Positions 1 to 9,356 of a stretch of DNA of 64,000 nucleotides are shown in pieces. A model generated the notes under the pieces. The model was not told the DNA's origin, searched no databases, and saw nothing but the letters and a program-made list of their open reading frames with translations. Position 1 is the first letter of the stretch, and every line of letters starts with the position of its first letter. The translations under genes and the position numbers were made by a program. The stretch is from Blastopirellula sp. J2-11 (GTDB taxonomy: Bacteria; Planctomycetota; Planctomycetia; Pirellulales; Pirellulaceae), in assembly GCF_024584705.1 (NCBI RefSeq), contig NZ_CP097384.1:868001-932000 (forward strand), written 5' to 3'.

Positions 1-2502
1 CGCAGGCCGCGCTTGATCGCGCTGCTCGATCAGCTCGATATCCAGTTGATGCTCATCCGTGTTGGCGAACTGCCGGAACCATTTTCGCTTCTCCGGATTG
101 TTCACCACTTCTTTCCATTCGCATTTGTAAGTGTCGACCAGATACTGCATCTGCTTTTCCAGCTCTTCAGCGACCCCCAGTTTGTCGTCGATGACGACGG
201 CTTTCAGATGTTCGAGACCACCTTCCAGTTTCTCCATCCAAGTGGCGGTACGCATTAATTTGTCGGCCGTCCGGATGTAGTAAATCAAAAAGCGATCGAT
301 GTAGGTGATCGCGGTCGCTTCGTCGATGTCGGCGATCAAGAGGTCGGCATGTCTCGGCTTGGCGCCGCCGTTGCCGCAGACGTAAAGGTTGTAGCCGTTC
401 TCGGTTGCGATCAGGCCGACATCTTTGCACTGTGCTTCGGCGCATTCACGGACACACCCAGAAACGGCGAACTTCAACTTGTGGGGCGAGCGGAGCCCGC
501 GATATCGTTCTTCGATCGCAATTGCAAAGCCGACCGAGTCGCCGATACCATAGCGGCACCAGGTCGAACCGACGCAACTTTTCACCGTACGCACCGACTT
601 CCCGTAGGCGTGACCGCTTTCAAAACCGGCGTTGACCAGTTCTTCCCAAATCTCCGGCAACTCGTGCACTTGGGCGCCGAACAGGTCCACGCGTTGTCCG
701 CCGGTGATCTTGGTGTAGAGCTTGTATTTTTTGGCGACTTCACCCAGCACGATCAGTTTCTCCGGCGTAATTTCGCCACCAGGGACGCGCGGAACGACGG
801 AGTACGACCCGCCGCGTTGGATGTTCGCCAGGAAGCGATCATTCGAGTCTTGCAACGTTTGATGCTCTGGCTCCAAGATCTGATCGTTCCACAGGGAGGC
901 CAGGATCGATGCGACCGCCGGCTTGCACGTTTCGCAGCCATGTCCACGGCCATGTTGGGCAATCAATTCGGGGAACGATTTGATCTCTTTCAGCTGTACG
1001 ATCTCGTACAACTCTTGTCGCGTGTGAGAGAAGTGTTCGCACAGGTCGGTGTTGGCGGTCTTGCCGGCCGCTTTTAATTCAGCAGTCAGCAGATCGGTGA
1101 CCAGCGGCATGCAGCCGCCGCAACCGGAGCCGGCCTTGGTGCACATTTTTAATTCGCCGACGGTGTCGATTCCTTCATCTCGAATCGCTTCGCAAATGCG
1201 GCCTTTGGTGACGTTATTACAGGAACAAATCTGGGCGCTGTCGGGCATGTCGGCTACGCCGCCAATCGCGCTTTTGTCGCCGCTGCCGCCGGCGCCGATC
1301 AATGTCGCCGGATCGCACGGCAGCGGAGCGTCGCTCTTGCTCAAAATCAACAGCGTACCGTAGTCGGAAGCGTCGCCGACCAGCATGCCGCCGAGCAAAC
1401 GCGAGCCGTCGGGCGTAAACAGCAGCTTTTTGTAGATCCCTTTGAACGGGTCTTCCCAGACCAGCGGTCGGGCTTCTTCGGACGGCAAGTTGTATTGACC
1501 AAAGCTGGCGACGTCGCAGCCCATCAGTTTGAGTTTGGTCGACATGTCGGCGCCGTTAAACGTACGCTCTTGTCCGCAGAAGTTGGCGGCGGCGATCTCG
1601 GCCATGTCATATCCAGGAGCGACCAGGCCATAGATCATTCCGGCGTGCGCCGCGATTTCGCCGATGGCGTAGATGTTCGGATCGGAAGATTGCAGGCGAT
1701 CGTTCACCACAACGCCTCCGCGCTTGCCCAATTCCAATTGGGAATCTTTCGCGAGTTCGTCACGCGGACGAATACCGGCCGAGATGATAATCATGTCGAC
1801 GTCCAGCGTCGTTCCATCGGTAAAGAGGATCTGTTGCACATGACCATCGCCGCGGATCTCTTTGGTCCCTTTGTTCAATAGAACTTTCAGGCCGAGCGCC
1901 GAGATCTTTTCGATCAACATTTTCGAGCCGGCTTCGTCCAACTGCCGCGGCATGACTCGGCCGTTGTATTCAATGACGTACGTTTCTAGATCGAGATCAT
2001 GGGCCGCTTTGGCCGCTTCCAAGCCAAGCAGCCCGCCCCCGATCACGGCGCATCGCTTACTTTTCTTGCCATATTCGATGATTCGTTCCAAGTCCTCGAT
2101 CGTGCGATAGACGAAGACTCCGTGATGCTTCACGCCGGGCATATCTGGGACAAACGGGTAGGATCCAGTCGCCATCACGAGGTGGTCATAGTGAATCGCC
2201 GCTCCGCGGTCTGAATAGACAATTTGCGCTGCGCGGTCGATTCGATTGGCTCGATCGCCAATGTGCAACTCGACTTCATGCTGCTTGTACCAGTCCAACC
2301 GGGCGAGCATCAGCTTTTCGGCGTCGCGATGTGCGAAAAATGAAGTCAGTCCGACCCGATCGTACGCGGCGCGCGGCTCTTCGCAAAAAGTGACGATTCG
2401 ATATCGTTGAGCGATGTCCATTTCGATCATTTTTTCGACGAATCGATGGCCGACCATGCCGTTACCGACGACGACGATGGTTTGCGGATCGGGGGAGATC
2501 AT
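1..2502 (-). CDS. nirB: Nitrite reductase [NAD(P)H] large subunit, 3' end cut by window edge
   Basis: Cytoplasmic assimilatory-type nitrite reductase: six-electron reduction of nitrite to ammonium with NAD(P)H, FAD, Fe-S and siroheme. 834 residues are visible and the frame is still open at base 1; E. coli NirB is about 847 residues, so little is missing. In order: an N-terminal FAD site (VVVGNGMVG), an NAD site (CAVIGGGLLGLEAA), a BFD-like [2Fe-2S] domain (CSCNNVTKG and SGCGGC), a second Cys cluster (HGCETCKPA), and the siroheme/[4Fe-4S] motif with Cys643, Cys649, Cys683 and Cys687 (CX5C-X33-CX3C). The start is ATG 2502, just before the first FAD-binding strand. The small subunit NirD, if present, would lie outside the window. 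The gene was read directly from the minus strand. Confidence 0.95.
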   Translation of the reverse strand, partial: MISPDPQTIVVVGNGMVGHRFVEKMIEMDIAQRYRIVTFCEEPRAAYDRVGLTSFFAHRDAEKLMLARLDWYKQHEVELHIGDRANRIDRAAQIVYSDRGAAIHYDHLVMATGSYPFVPDMPGVKHHGVFVYRTIEDLERIIEYGKKSKRCAVIGGGLLGLEAAKAAHDLDLETYVIEYNGRVMPRQLDEAGSKMLIEKISALGLKVLLNKGTKEIRGDGHVQQILFTDGTTLDVDMIIISAGIRPRDELAKDSQLELGKRGGVVVNDRLQSSDPNIYAIGEIAAHAGMIYGLVAPGYDMAEIAAANFCGQERTFNGADMSTKLKLMGCDVASFGQYNLPSEEARPLVWEDPFKGIYKKLLFTPDGSRLLGGMLVGDASDYGTLLILSKSDAPLPCDPATLIGAGGSGDKSAIGGVADMPDSAQICSCNNVTKGRICEAIRDEGIDTVGELKMCTKAGSGCGGCMPLVTDLLTAELKAAGKTANTDLCEHFSHTRQELYEIVQLKEIKSFPELIAQHGRGHGCETCKPAVASILASLWNDQILEPEHQTLQDSNDRFLANIQRGGSYSVVPRVPGGEITPEKLIVLGEVAKKYKLYTKITGGQRVDLFGAQVHELPEIWEELVNAGFESGHAYGKSVRTVKSCVGSTWCRYGIGDSVGFAIAIEERYRGLRSPHKLKFAVSGCVRECAEAQCKDVGLIATENGYNLYVCGNGGAKPRHADLLIADIDEATAITYIDRFLIYYIRTADKLMRTATWMEKLEGGLEHLKAVVIDDKLGVAEELEKQMQYLVDTYKCEWKEVVNNPEKRKWFRQFANTDEHQLDIELIEQRDQARPA

Positions 2503-2753
2503 AACTCTGCTCGTATCGAAAGAGGGGACGAATGGGAGGACGGACCGCAGGGGCCATTCGTTGGAAAAGCAAGTCATGTGCCGCAGAAATCAGGCTAGAA
2601 TCGCACCGCTTGAGGCTTCGCTAACCATTGCTATGAAAGCAGGTTGCGCCGACGCGGACAAAGAATGGCCGCTGGTGACTCCGGAATGCTCAGACAACGG
2701 CGGCGTTCCGATTTCGCGGATGCCGCGCCGTTGTGCAGATGTCGCATGGCCGA

Positions 2754-4310
2754 TCAGGTCGTCGGGCGTCGCCACAAGCCGGGGGTAAAGATCACCAGCA
2801 GCGGGAAAATCTCGATCCGCCCCAGCAGCATCAGCGCGGTGAAAACCAGCTTGCTGCCGATCGAGAATCCGGAGAAGTTTTTTGATGGGCCAAGCGCACC
2901 TAGCCCAGGGCCAACGCCGTTGATACAAGCGGCCACTCCGGTCGCACAATCAAGCATCTTGACCGGCGGCGAGTGCCCTGCTTCGAGCCAAGCCTGATCC
3001 GGCTCTAGAAATAGCAACATTAGCCAAGCGGTAATAAAAACGAAGCCGATCATGCCGAAATAGATGAAGACTTCGTTCGTCAACTCGTCGGAATCCTCAA
3101 CCGCTTTGCCGTTGAGACGCATCGTGGTGATCAAGCGAGGGCGAAACGTTTTCAGAATGTAAATGTAAAGGGACTTCCAGAGCACGACGTGACGAATCAC
3201 TTTCAAGCTGCAACTAGTGCTGCCGGCGCAGCCGCCCACAAACATAATGACAAATAACATGCCGCGGCTGAATTCGTTCCAATGGTCAAAGTCGTTGGTG
3301 CCAAAACCGGTATTGGTTTGGACCGAGATGACATTGAAATAGCTATAGCGGAACGCCGTGCCGACATTCGGAAAATCATGATGCCAAAGTCCGGCGATCA
3401 TCACCGCGCCGATGACGCCAAACAGGATCGCCAGATAGGCCCAAAGTTCGGTATTGATCCACAGCCGCGTCCATTGGCCCAGCAGCACGGCGTACAGCAG
3501 CGAGAAGTTGACGCACGCGATCATCATGAACGTGCCGATCGTCATTTCGATCGCGATATTCTCGAAATGAGCGACGCTGGCGTTGTAGGTCGAGAGCCCG
3601 CCGGTGGCGATCGTGCCAAAAGAATGACAGAGCGCATCAAACAGGTTCATTCCTTCGATCATCAATAGCAGCGTCAGGATGATATTCAGCCCGACGTAGA
3701 TTCCGGCGAAAATCCAGGCGCTATGTTGCGAACGCGTGGTGCCTACTTCTCCCTGCGGACCGACCGACTCGGTCATCAGCAGCGCCTTGCCGGCTGATCC
3801 TTGACCGAGCAGCGCCACAAACAGCACCATGATTCCCAGCCCGCCGACAAAGTGGGTCTCGCTGCGCCAGAAGAGCAGGCACTTCGGCAGCATGCTCTCG
3901 TCTTCAATGTCGTTCATGATCGTCGCGCCGGCTCCGGTAAAACCCGAGGCCGACTCAAACAGATCATCGACGACCAGGCGGACGATGCGCTCGCGGCTTT
4001 CGCTCCCTTTGACATGTCCCAAGATGAAGGGGAGGGCGCCGACAAAGGTAAAGATTAACCAGCTGATTCCGACAATCGCAATCGCTTCGCGGCGATAGAG
4101 AGGCCCGTGCGCGTTGCGCCCGGCCAGCAACATGCCGCCGCCGAGCGTCGCCGCGATTGCCGCCGATGACAAGATGGCGAAAAAACCGCGGGTATCAAAA
4201 TGCGCGCCATGTCCCAGCCAAGGGATGGCCCATGGCAGCGCAAACAACATCGCCGCCGCCAAGAGCAGCGTCACGACGCCCAGGTACTTGCTAAGCAGCG
4301 GTAGATTCAT
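2754..4310 (-). CDS. trkH: TrkH-family potassium uptake protein
   Basis: Inner-membrane K+ translocating subunit of the Trk/Ktr system, 518 residues, the usual TrkH length. Four repeated pore loops are visible: SGFTGAGAT, FGTIATGGLST, QTNTGFGTNDF and GGCAGSTSCSLK, each with the filter glycine and flanked by hydrophobic helices. It begins with a classic membrane start (MNLPLLSKYLGVVTLLLAAAML). No trkA gene lies beside it in the window, so the NAD-binding gating subunit must be encoded elsewhere. About 250 bp separate it from nirB downstream. That gap holds only a 9-bp inverted repeat (2694-2702 with 2726-2734) without a clear T-run. Confidence 0.93.
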   Translation of the reverse strand: MNLPLLSKYLGVVTLLLAAAMLFALPWAIPWLGHGAHFDTRGFFAILSSAAIAATLGGGMLLAGRNAHGPLYRREAIAIVGISWLIFTFVGALPFILGHVKGSESRERIVRLVVDDLFESASGFTGAGATIMNDIEDESMLPKCLLFWRSETHFVGGLGIMVLFVALLGQGSAGKALLMTESVGPQGEVGTTRSQHSAWIFAGIYVGLNIILTLLLMIEGMNLFDALCHSFGTIATGGLSTYNASVAHFENIAIEMTIGTFMMIACVNFSLLYAVLLGQWTRLWINTELWAYLAILFGVIGAVMIAGLWHHDFPNVGTAFRYSYFNVISVQTNTGFGTNDFDHWNEFSRGMLFVIMFVGGCAGSTSCSLKVIRHVVLWKSLYIYILKTFRPRLITTMRLNGKAVEDSDELTNEVFIYFGMIGFVFITAWLMLLFLEPDQAWLEAGHSPPVKMLDCATGVAACINGVGPGLGALGPSKNFSGFSIGSKLVFTALMLLGRIEIFPLLVIFTPGLWRRPTT

Positions 4311-4350
4311 CGTTGAATCATAAAGCGAGAGGCGAAAGCCTTTCGCAAGG

Positions 4351-6543
4351 CTATTTTTGTAACGCTGCTTCCACGCCGGGAACGTCGGCGGCGCCGGCGG
4401 GGATTTCTAGCTTGGCGCCGACAAACGCGTCGCCGATCGGTTCAAAGCGTCCCCCCAGATTTTCAGCCAAAAAGGCTTCGGTCACGGCGTTGAACGCAAA
4501 ACGATTTTCGGGTTTCGCGAAACCGTGTCCTTCTTCGGGGAACAGCACGTAAGTGACGGGGATATTCTTTTCTTCCATCGCTTTGACAATCTGATCCGCT
4601 TCGGCCTGTTTGACCCGCGGATCGTTGGCGCCTTGGCCGATCAAGAGCGGCTTGGTGATCTTGTTGACAAAGTTGAGCGGCGAACGGCTGTTGAGGAATT
4701 TGATTCCCTCTTCGCTCTCATGATCGCCAACCCGATCCTTCATTACCGGCATGAACGGCATCCAGTAAGGCGGGACGTTGTTCAGCAGCGTCACCAAGCT
4801 TGAAGGGCCGACGATATCGACGCCGCAGCAGAACTTGTCCGGCGTGTAGGTCAAACCAACGAGCGTCGCGTATCCGCCGTAGCTTCCGCCCATGATCGCA
4901 ACCTTGTCGGGATCGGCGATTCCCTGGGCGACGGCCCAGTCGACGGAGTCCAGCAAGTCATCATGCATCTTGCCGGCCCACTCTTTGTTGGCGGCGTTCA
5001 AAAAATCTTTGCCAAATCCGGTCGAACCGCGATAGTTGACCGAGAGGACCGCGTAACCGCGGTTGGCCAGCAGTTGATGCATGGGGTTAAAGCCCCAGTC
5101 ATCGCGCGCCCATGGTCCGCCGTGGACGTCCAACACTAGCGGCAACGGCTGGGTCGTCTGCATGCCGCCATCGGGGTTTGAGCCTTTCGGCAGCGTGAGA
5201 TAGCTGACCAGCTTCAAGCCGTCGCGAGCGTCGATCACCACCGGGTGCATCTTGACCAGCGGCAATTCGGCCAGTTCGGGCTGGCTCGAGAAGAGGAACT
5301 CCGCCTTCTTTTCGTCGCCGCGGTGATACAGATAGAAATCAATCGGCCCATCATCGCGAATGTAGGCGACGGTCCAAAGATCATCTTTCAGCGTGCGGCT
5401 GGTGACTTGGATTTCGCCATCTTCTTGTTCTTTGAGAAACGCGAAGTCGGCTTCCAGCGATTTATCCAGAATGTCCCACGTTTGCCGTTCGTAGTTGAAT
5501 GCGACCGCTTGGATCGTCTTTTCGGTCGGGTGAGTCAACACGCCGGAGATATCGGCTTTGTCGTTCTCGGCGATCAGCTTCTCTTCGCCGGTTTTGAGAT
5601 CCAGCGACTTGAGCGCGGCGGTGTTCCGCTCGCGGCTATCATACATATAAGCAATGTCGCCGCTTTTGTCGAAGCCGGCGATACCGGTCGTCATCGCGTC
5701 GGCGGCGTCGATCTTGAGGAACTCTTTCCAGTCTTCTTTGCCGTCGGTTTCGGTCGGCGTCAGATACATCTGACCGGCGTCCGGCGTGTAGGTCATCGCA
5801 AAGCGGACCTTGTAGTTGTCGTCGGTCAAAAAGCCGGCGAAGCCGGGGTTCTCTTGCAGCAGCTCTTTTTCGCCGGTCTCAACATTCAAGCGATACAGAT
5901 CATGTAACTGCGGATTGCGATCGTTCAGCCCGATCAAGATTTCGTTGGGGAAGTTCTCGCTGACGTTGTCGATCTCGGCACGAATCTTTTCGAGCGGCGT
6001 GAGGTCTTTGATTTCATCGGTCGTCAGATTGACGGCGTAGATGTGGAAGTTTTCATCCCCATCTTTGTCTTGCGTGTACAGAACGTGATTGTTGGTGTAC
6101 GACCAGCTAAAGCTGCGAATCCCGCGATGCGTGTCCTGGGTGATCGGTTTGGCGTCTTTGCCGAGCGATGCGGACGAGCCGACCCAGACGTTGAGCACGC
6201 CGTCGACCGGAGCCAGATAGGCGAGTTTCGTTCCATCAGGGCTCAAACGAGCACGGGCTTTCTCGGGATTGCCAAAAAACTTACGGCGAGGGATCAACGG
6301 CACGTCGCTCATATCGAAGGCTTTCTTCTCAGCAGTGGGTTGGGTGGCTTCCGGCTTCATCTCGGCTGGTTTTTCTGCGGCGGTCTCGGGCGGTTGAGCG
6401 GTTTCGCCCAAGGAGACGTCTGGAGCGCTGACATTTGACGCCGGCGAAGATGCCTGGTCAGGCGAAGGAGTACATCCGCCTAGCGCCGCGAGCGTCGCAA
6501 TCCCCAGCGCCAAGTTACAGAGCAGCCGTTGCAGATCAGTCAT
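4351..6543 (-). CDS. S9-family prolyl oligopeptidase-like lipoprotein peptidase
   Basis: Secreted serine peptidase of the prolyl oligopeptidase/acylaminoacyl-peptidase family, 730 residues. The N-terminus is a lipoprotein signal (LGIATLAALGGC), followed by a low-complexity Pro/Glu/Ala linker, a beta-propeller region, and a C-terminal alpha/beta-hydrolase domain. The catalytic triad can be read: Ser554 in GGSYGG, Asp641 in GANDPR and His673 in EEGHGF. I chose ATG 6543 because it has AGGG about 10 bases upstream and starts the signal peptide directly; an in-frame start 33 bases further upstream adds non-signal residues. Membrane-anchored peptide degradation is inferred from the family; the substrate is unknown. 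Confidence 0.9.
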   Translation of the reverse strand: MTDLQRLLCNLALGIATLAALGGCTPSPDQASSPASNVSAPDVSLGETAQPPETAAEKPAEMKPEATQPTAEKKAFDMSDVPLIPRRKFFGNPEKARARLSPDGTKLAYLAPVDGVLNVWVGSSASLGKDAKPITQDTHRGIRSFSWSYTNNHVLYTQDKDGDENFHIYAVNLTTDEIKDLTPLEKIRAEIDNVSENFPNEILIGLNDRNPQLHDLYRLNVETGEKELLQENPGFAGFLTDDNYKVRFAMTYTPDAGQMYLTPTETDGKEDWKEFLKIDAADAMTTGIAGFDKSGDIAYMYDSRERNTAALKSLDLKTGEEKLIAENDKADISGVLTHPTEKTIQAVAFNYERQTWDILDKSLEADFAFLKEQEDGEIQVTSRTLKDDLWTVAYIRDDGPIDFYLYHRGDEKKAEFLFSSQPELAELPLVKMHPVVIDARDGLKLVSYLTLPKGSNPDGGMQTTQPLPLVLDVHGGPWARDDWGFNPMHQLLANRGYAVLSVNYRGSTGFGKDFLNAANKEWAGKMHDDLLDSVDWAVAQGIADPDKVAIMGGSYGGYATLVGLTYTPDKFCCGVDIVGPSSLVTLLNNVPPYWMPFMPVMKDRVGDHESEEGIKFLNSRSPLNFVNKITKPLLIGQGANDPRVKQAEADQIVKAMEEKNIPVTYVLFPEEGHGFAKPENRFAFNAVTEAFLAENLGGRFEPIGDAFVGAKLEIPAGAADVPGVEAALQK

Positions 6544-6675
6544 GATGAGGTCCCTTCCGTGATGGCCGGCCGCCATAGATTGGCGGCCCGTTCAACTTTA
6601 CCCAACTAGCAGCGTCTATCAGGATAAAGGATCGCAAGCGGCAAGCCAACGGAGGGAGCGATATTCTGTGAGACG

Positions 6676-7692
6676 CTAACTTTTGCCCACTTGGACCGCG
6701 CCGCCCATATTGGCGATGCCGGGACCGTAATACTGCTTTCCTAATGGCAAGATCATCGGCTCTTCATACGGCCGATGCGGCAGCATCGTCGCGAGTTCGT
6801 GCAGCTGTTCCAGCGTTTCCGGCTCCAGCGGCCCTAGTTTGGCGCCGTTAACGCTCGCTTCGAGCTGCTGCCGTGTTTTGGCGCCGATCAGCACCGTCGA
6901 AATATCGGGGTTACTCAGCACAAAGCGAAGGCAAAGTTCGGGCAAATCGAAGCCGGTCTCTTCGACAAACGTATAAAGCCGCAGCAGTTGTTCGCGGCGT
7001 CGGCGACTCATCCAGTAAGGGCGATCCAAAACTTCTTTGTCGAATCGTCGACTCAAAAAGCCTTGTCCCAGCGCCGAGCCGATGATGACGCCCATCCCTT
7101 GTTCTTTAGCCGCCGGCAGCAGTTCTTCTTCCGCTTCGCGAAAGAGCAGGTTGTAGTTGAACGCCGTCAGCAACACGTCAAACAGGCCGGTGCGAACCAG
7201 CGACGTCATCTCGGCGACGGTGGTGCCGGCCAGACCGATCGCTTTTACCTGGCCAGACGCTTTCAGCTCTTGCAGCAGATCAAGGACCGGGCCAGCGAGG
7301 GGGCGAAAACTGTTCCACCAGTTGTATTGCAAGGGACGATCCGGCTCATGAATCAACAGAATGTCGATCTGTTCGCGTCTCAGTAGGCGGCGGCTTTCGG
7401 CCAACGATTCTTTGAGCTGGTCGACATTTTGTGGATCGAAAGGAGTCGGCCGACCGCCAAACTTGGTCGAGACGATAAACGGCTTGCCCGAATCTTGCAG
7501 CGCTTTGCCCAGCGTCGCTTCGCTGTCGGCATAGGCGGGGGCGGTGTCGCAGTAGTTAATTCCCATTTCGGCCGCAGCCGACAGCAGTTGGGTGGTTTCG
7601 TTTCCTCCGCCGCCCAAAGAGGACGTATAAAGTCCGCCCAGCGACAGTTCGCTAACTTGAATTCCGGTATGACCTAAAGGGCGGAGTTGCAT
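6676..7692 (-). CDS. Aldo/keto reductase
   Basis: NAD(P)H-dependent oxidoreductase with a TIM-barrel fold, 338 residues. The family tetrad is visible near the N-terminus: Asp and Tyr in YCDTAPAYADSE, Lys in VSTKFGG and His in LLIHEPDRP. The C-terminal cofactor-binding segment (STVLIGAKTRQQLE) is also present. The sequence resembles the L-fucose/D-threo-aldose and pyridoxal dehydrogenase branch, but the substrate cannot be assigned. It lies about 130 bp upstream of the S9 peptidase on the same strand, with no obvious functional link. Translation starts at ATG 7692. Confidence 0.88.
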   Translation of the reverse strand: MQLRPLGHTGIQVSELSLGGLYTSSLGGGGNETTQLLSAAAEMGINYCDTAPAYADSEATLGKALQDSGKPFIVSTKFGGRPTPFDPQNVDQLKESLAESRRLLRREQIDILLIHEPDRPLQYNWWNSFRPLAGPVLDLLQELKASGQVKAIGLAGTTVAEMTSLVRTGLFDVLLTAFNYNLLFREAEEELLPAAKEQGMGVIIGSALGQGFLSRRFDKEVLDRPYWMSRRRREQLLRLYTFVEETGFDLPELCLRFVLSNPDISTVLIGAKTRQQLEASVNGAKLGPLEPETLEQLHELATMLPHRPYEEPMILPLGKQYYGPGIANMGGAVQVGKS

Positions 7693-7780
7693 GAGCGGGG
7701 CTTACCTGCGAAGAAGATTCGGCGGAATACGTTGTTTAGCATAGAATAATGAGAGCCGATTTACCAATTTACCGGTTTGG

Positions 7781-8065
7781 ATGAGTGTCGCCATGGACCT
7801 GCCGTTAAGCGAAAAAACCGAGTCGCTGATTCAAAAGCATCTGGCCAGCGGCAAGTACGACAGTCCGCAGCAGATTGTCGAAGAGGCGTTGGAGCAATTT
7901 GACCAACATGCGGCCGCCCTGGCGGAAGTGAATGCAAAGCTAGAGGTTGGCCTCGCGGATTTGCGTGCTGGGCGCTTTCGTGAGATCCGTACGGAGGAAG
8001 ATGTTGCGTCGCTGAAGAAAGATGTATTTCAAAGGATTAAAGAACGTCATGAGCTAGAGGACTAA
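7781..8065 (+). CDS. ParD/CopG-type antitoxin
   Basis: Small acidic protein of 94 residues (90 if translation starts at the second ATG, 7793). Near the N-terminus it has a ribbon-helix-helix-like stretch (LPLSEKTESLIQKHLASGKY) and then SPQQIVEEALEQF, typical of ParD antitoxins that bind their own operator and neutralise ParE. The C-terminal half is charged and helical, as expected for the toxin-wrapping tail. Its stop codon abuts the ATG of the next gene, so the pair is translationally coupled. The assignment rests on sequence flavour, size and gene order together. Confidence 0.8.
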   Translation: MSVAMDLPLSEKTESLIQKHLASGKYDSPQQIVEEALEQFDQHAAALAEVNAKLEVGLADLRAGRFREIRTEEDVASLKKDVFQRIKERHELED

Positions 8066-8350
8066 ATGTTCTATCAGCTCTCGGCGGCTGCGGAATCCGA
8101 TTTGGATGCAATCGTAAACTATCTTTTTGGCGAAAGTCCGGTTGCCGCCAGCAAGGTATTTGATGATTTGACCCAACGTTTTGAATTGTTGTCAACACAG
8201 CCGTTGCTTGGCGAAGTGCATCCTGGCCCGCGGCATTTTCGGCGAAGTATTGTCGGGAATTACGTCGTCTTTTATGTTCCGTTGAATGCTGGAATTGAAA
8301 TAGCACGTATTCTTCACGGCAATCGCGACATCACGGCACTCTTGCGGTAA
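8066..8350 (+). CDS. ParE/RelE-superfamily toxin
   Basis: 94-residue type II toxin of the ParE/RelE fold. It starts FYQLSAAAESDLDAIVNY, the usual first strand and helix of plasmid-stabilisation ParE proteins, has GEVHPGPRHFRRSIVGNYVVFY in the middle (written here only as landmark residues: Arg-rich strand followed by YVVFY), and ends IEIARILHGNRDI, the family's final strand. ParE members usually poison DNA gyrase, RelE members cleave mRNA; the sequence alone does not decide between them. It begins immediately after the antitoxin stop codon, with zero spacing. Confidence 0.82.
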   Translation: MFYQLSAAAESDLDAIVNYLFGESPVAASKVFDDLTQRFELLSTQPLLGEVHPGPRHFRRSIVGNYVVFYVPLNAGIEIARILHGNRDITALLR

Positions 8351-8352
8351 CC

Positions 8353-8682
8353 ATGACCGACTCTTCTAAAAACAGCGACGCCGAGAACCCCTTCGCTTCG
8401 CCCAATTGCGATGCGCCCGACCGACCGGTTCGCGATTGTCCCGACTGTGCGGCGCCGATGGAGTACGGGATGATCACCTCTTACGCGCCGATCAAATGGC
8501 GCATTCTCGATCGTTCGATGCTGGAACGCCTATTGGCCGGCGGCGATGAGCCGGTGGTCGGTTCGGACTTCGCACTACGACTGGGACCGTTTCGCAGCGA
8601 CAGTTTTCGCTGCCGGATTTGCGGGATGATTATCATCGCGCCCCGGAGTGAACAGCCAAAGAAAGAGTCGAAGAAAGCGTAG
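8353..8682 (+). CDS. Zinc-ribbon-like protein of unknown function
   Basis: 109-residue cytoplasmic protein with two CxxC-type knuckles, CPDC near residue 30 and CRIC near residue 90, which would bind one zinc. The middle region (RILDRSMLERLLAGGDEP) has no recognised catalytic motif. I do not recognise the family with confidence; it resembles small PF20097-like zinc-ribbon proteins common in planctomycetes. The start codon lies 2 bases after the ParE stop, so it is probably co-transcribed with the toxin-antitoxin pair. Whether it takes part in that system is unknown. Confidence 0.6.
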   Translation: MTDSSKNSDAENPFASPNCDAPDRPVRDCPDCAAPMEYGMITSYAPIKWRILDRSMLERLLAGGDEPVVGSDFALRLGPFRSDSFRCRICGMIIIAPRSEQPKKESKKA

Positions 8683-8684
8683 CG

Positions 8685-9329
8685 TTACGTCGGCTTATGG
8701 AATTCGCTGCGGAAGACGTCCAAATCGTTCTTGCGCATGCGACGTTCAAAGTGGGTGCGGTAGTCGAGATCGTGCTCGGCCGGGCGTTCCTCAACCGGCA
8801 GCGGGCCTGCGAGCTGCGTATTGTCATGCAGCAGTTGGACCGTCATGTCAAAGTATTCTTCGACATCGGTCCAAAAGTGCAGGATGCCGCCGGGAATCAG
8901 TACGCGCTCAATCTCTTTCGAGAAGGTTTCGTTCATCACGCGACGGCGATGATGACGCTTCTTCCACCAGGGATCGGGGAAGTAAACATGCACTGCGGCG
9001 GCTGTCGCGTCGGGAAAGACTTCGGGGAAGAGCTTCTGCCCATCGCCGTGAACCATGACCGCGTTGGTGCGACCCTCTTTCGCCAGGCGATAGCCGGCGA
9101 ATTCGGCGTACTTGAAAGCGATTTCGATTCCGAGAAAGTCGCGCTCGGGAGTTCCGCCGGATGCGTTGCGGAGGTAGAGCCCCTTCCCGCAGCCGACTTC
9201 GATTTCTAGCGGAGCGATTCGCCCGAACAGCGCTTCAGGATCCCAGGGACGCGGCACTTGTTCGGCCGTGCGAAAGTTGCGACTGAAGTCGACGCTGGGA
9301 TTAAGTTTCGGAAGCGTTTTGCGGCCCAT
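8685..9329 (-). CDS. trmB: tRNA (guanine-N7-)-methyltransferase
   Basis: SAM-dependent methylation of G46 in the tRNA variable loop, in the cytoplasm. 214 residues, normal for TrmB. The SAM motif is EIEVGCGKGLYL, and the family signature VHVYFPDPWWKKRHHRRR follows. The C-terminus carries THFERRMRKNDLDV, typical of TrmB (T-x-F-E-R). It is the last gene of a minus-strand run bL37-like, fabZ-like, trmB with short gaps (61 and 27 bases). It converges with the zinc-ribbon gene, whose stop lies 2 bases away. Confidence 0.95.
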   Translation of the reverse strand: MGRKTLPKLNPSVDFSRNFRTAEQVPRPWDPEALFGRIAPLEIEVGCGKGLYLRNASGGTPERDFLGIEIAFKYAEFAGYRLAKEGRTNAVMVHGDGQKLFPEVFPDATAAAVHVYFPDPWWKKRHHRRRVMNETFSKEIERVLIPGGILHFWTDVEEYFDMTVQLLHDNTQLAGPLPVEERPAEHDLDYRTHFERRMRKNDLDVFRSEFHKPT

Positions 9330-9356
9330 GATGAACTACGAAAGAGGCGGGGCCGA

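Noticed and set aside
349-1077. 242-codon plus-strand frame
   Set aside because: Antisense to nirB, whose cofactor motifs are unambiguous.
2694-2734. 9-bp inverted repeat downstream of trkH
   Set aside because: Loop of 23 bases and no T-run on the minus strand; not convincing as a terminator.
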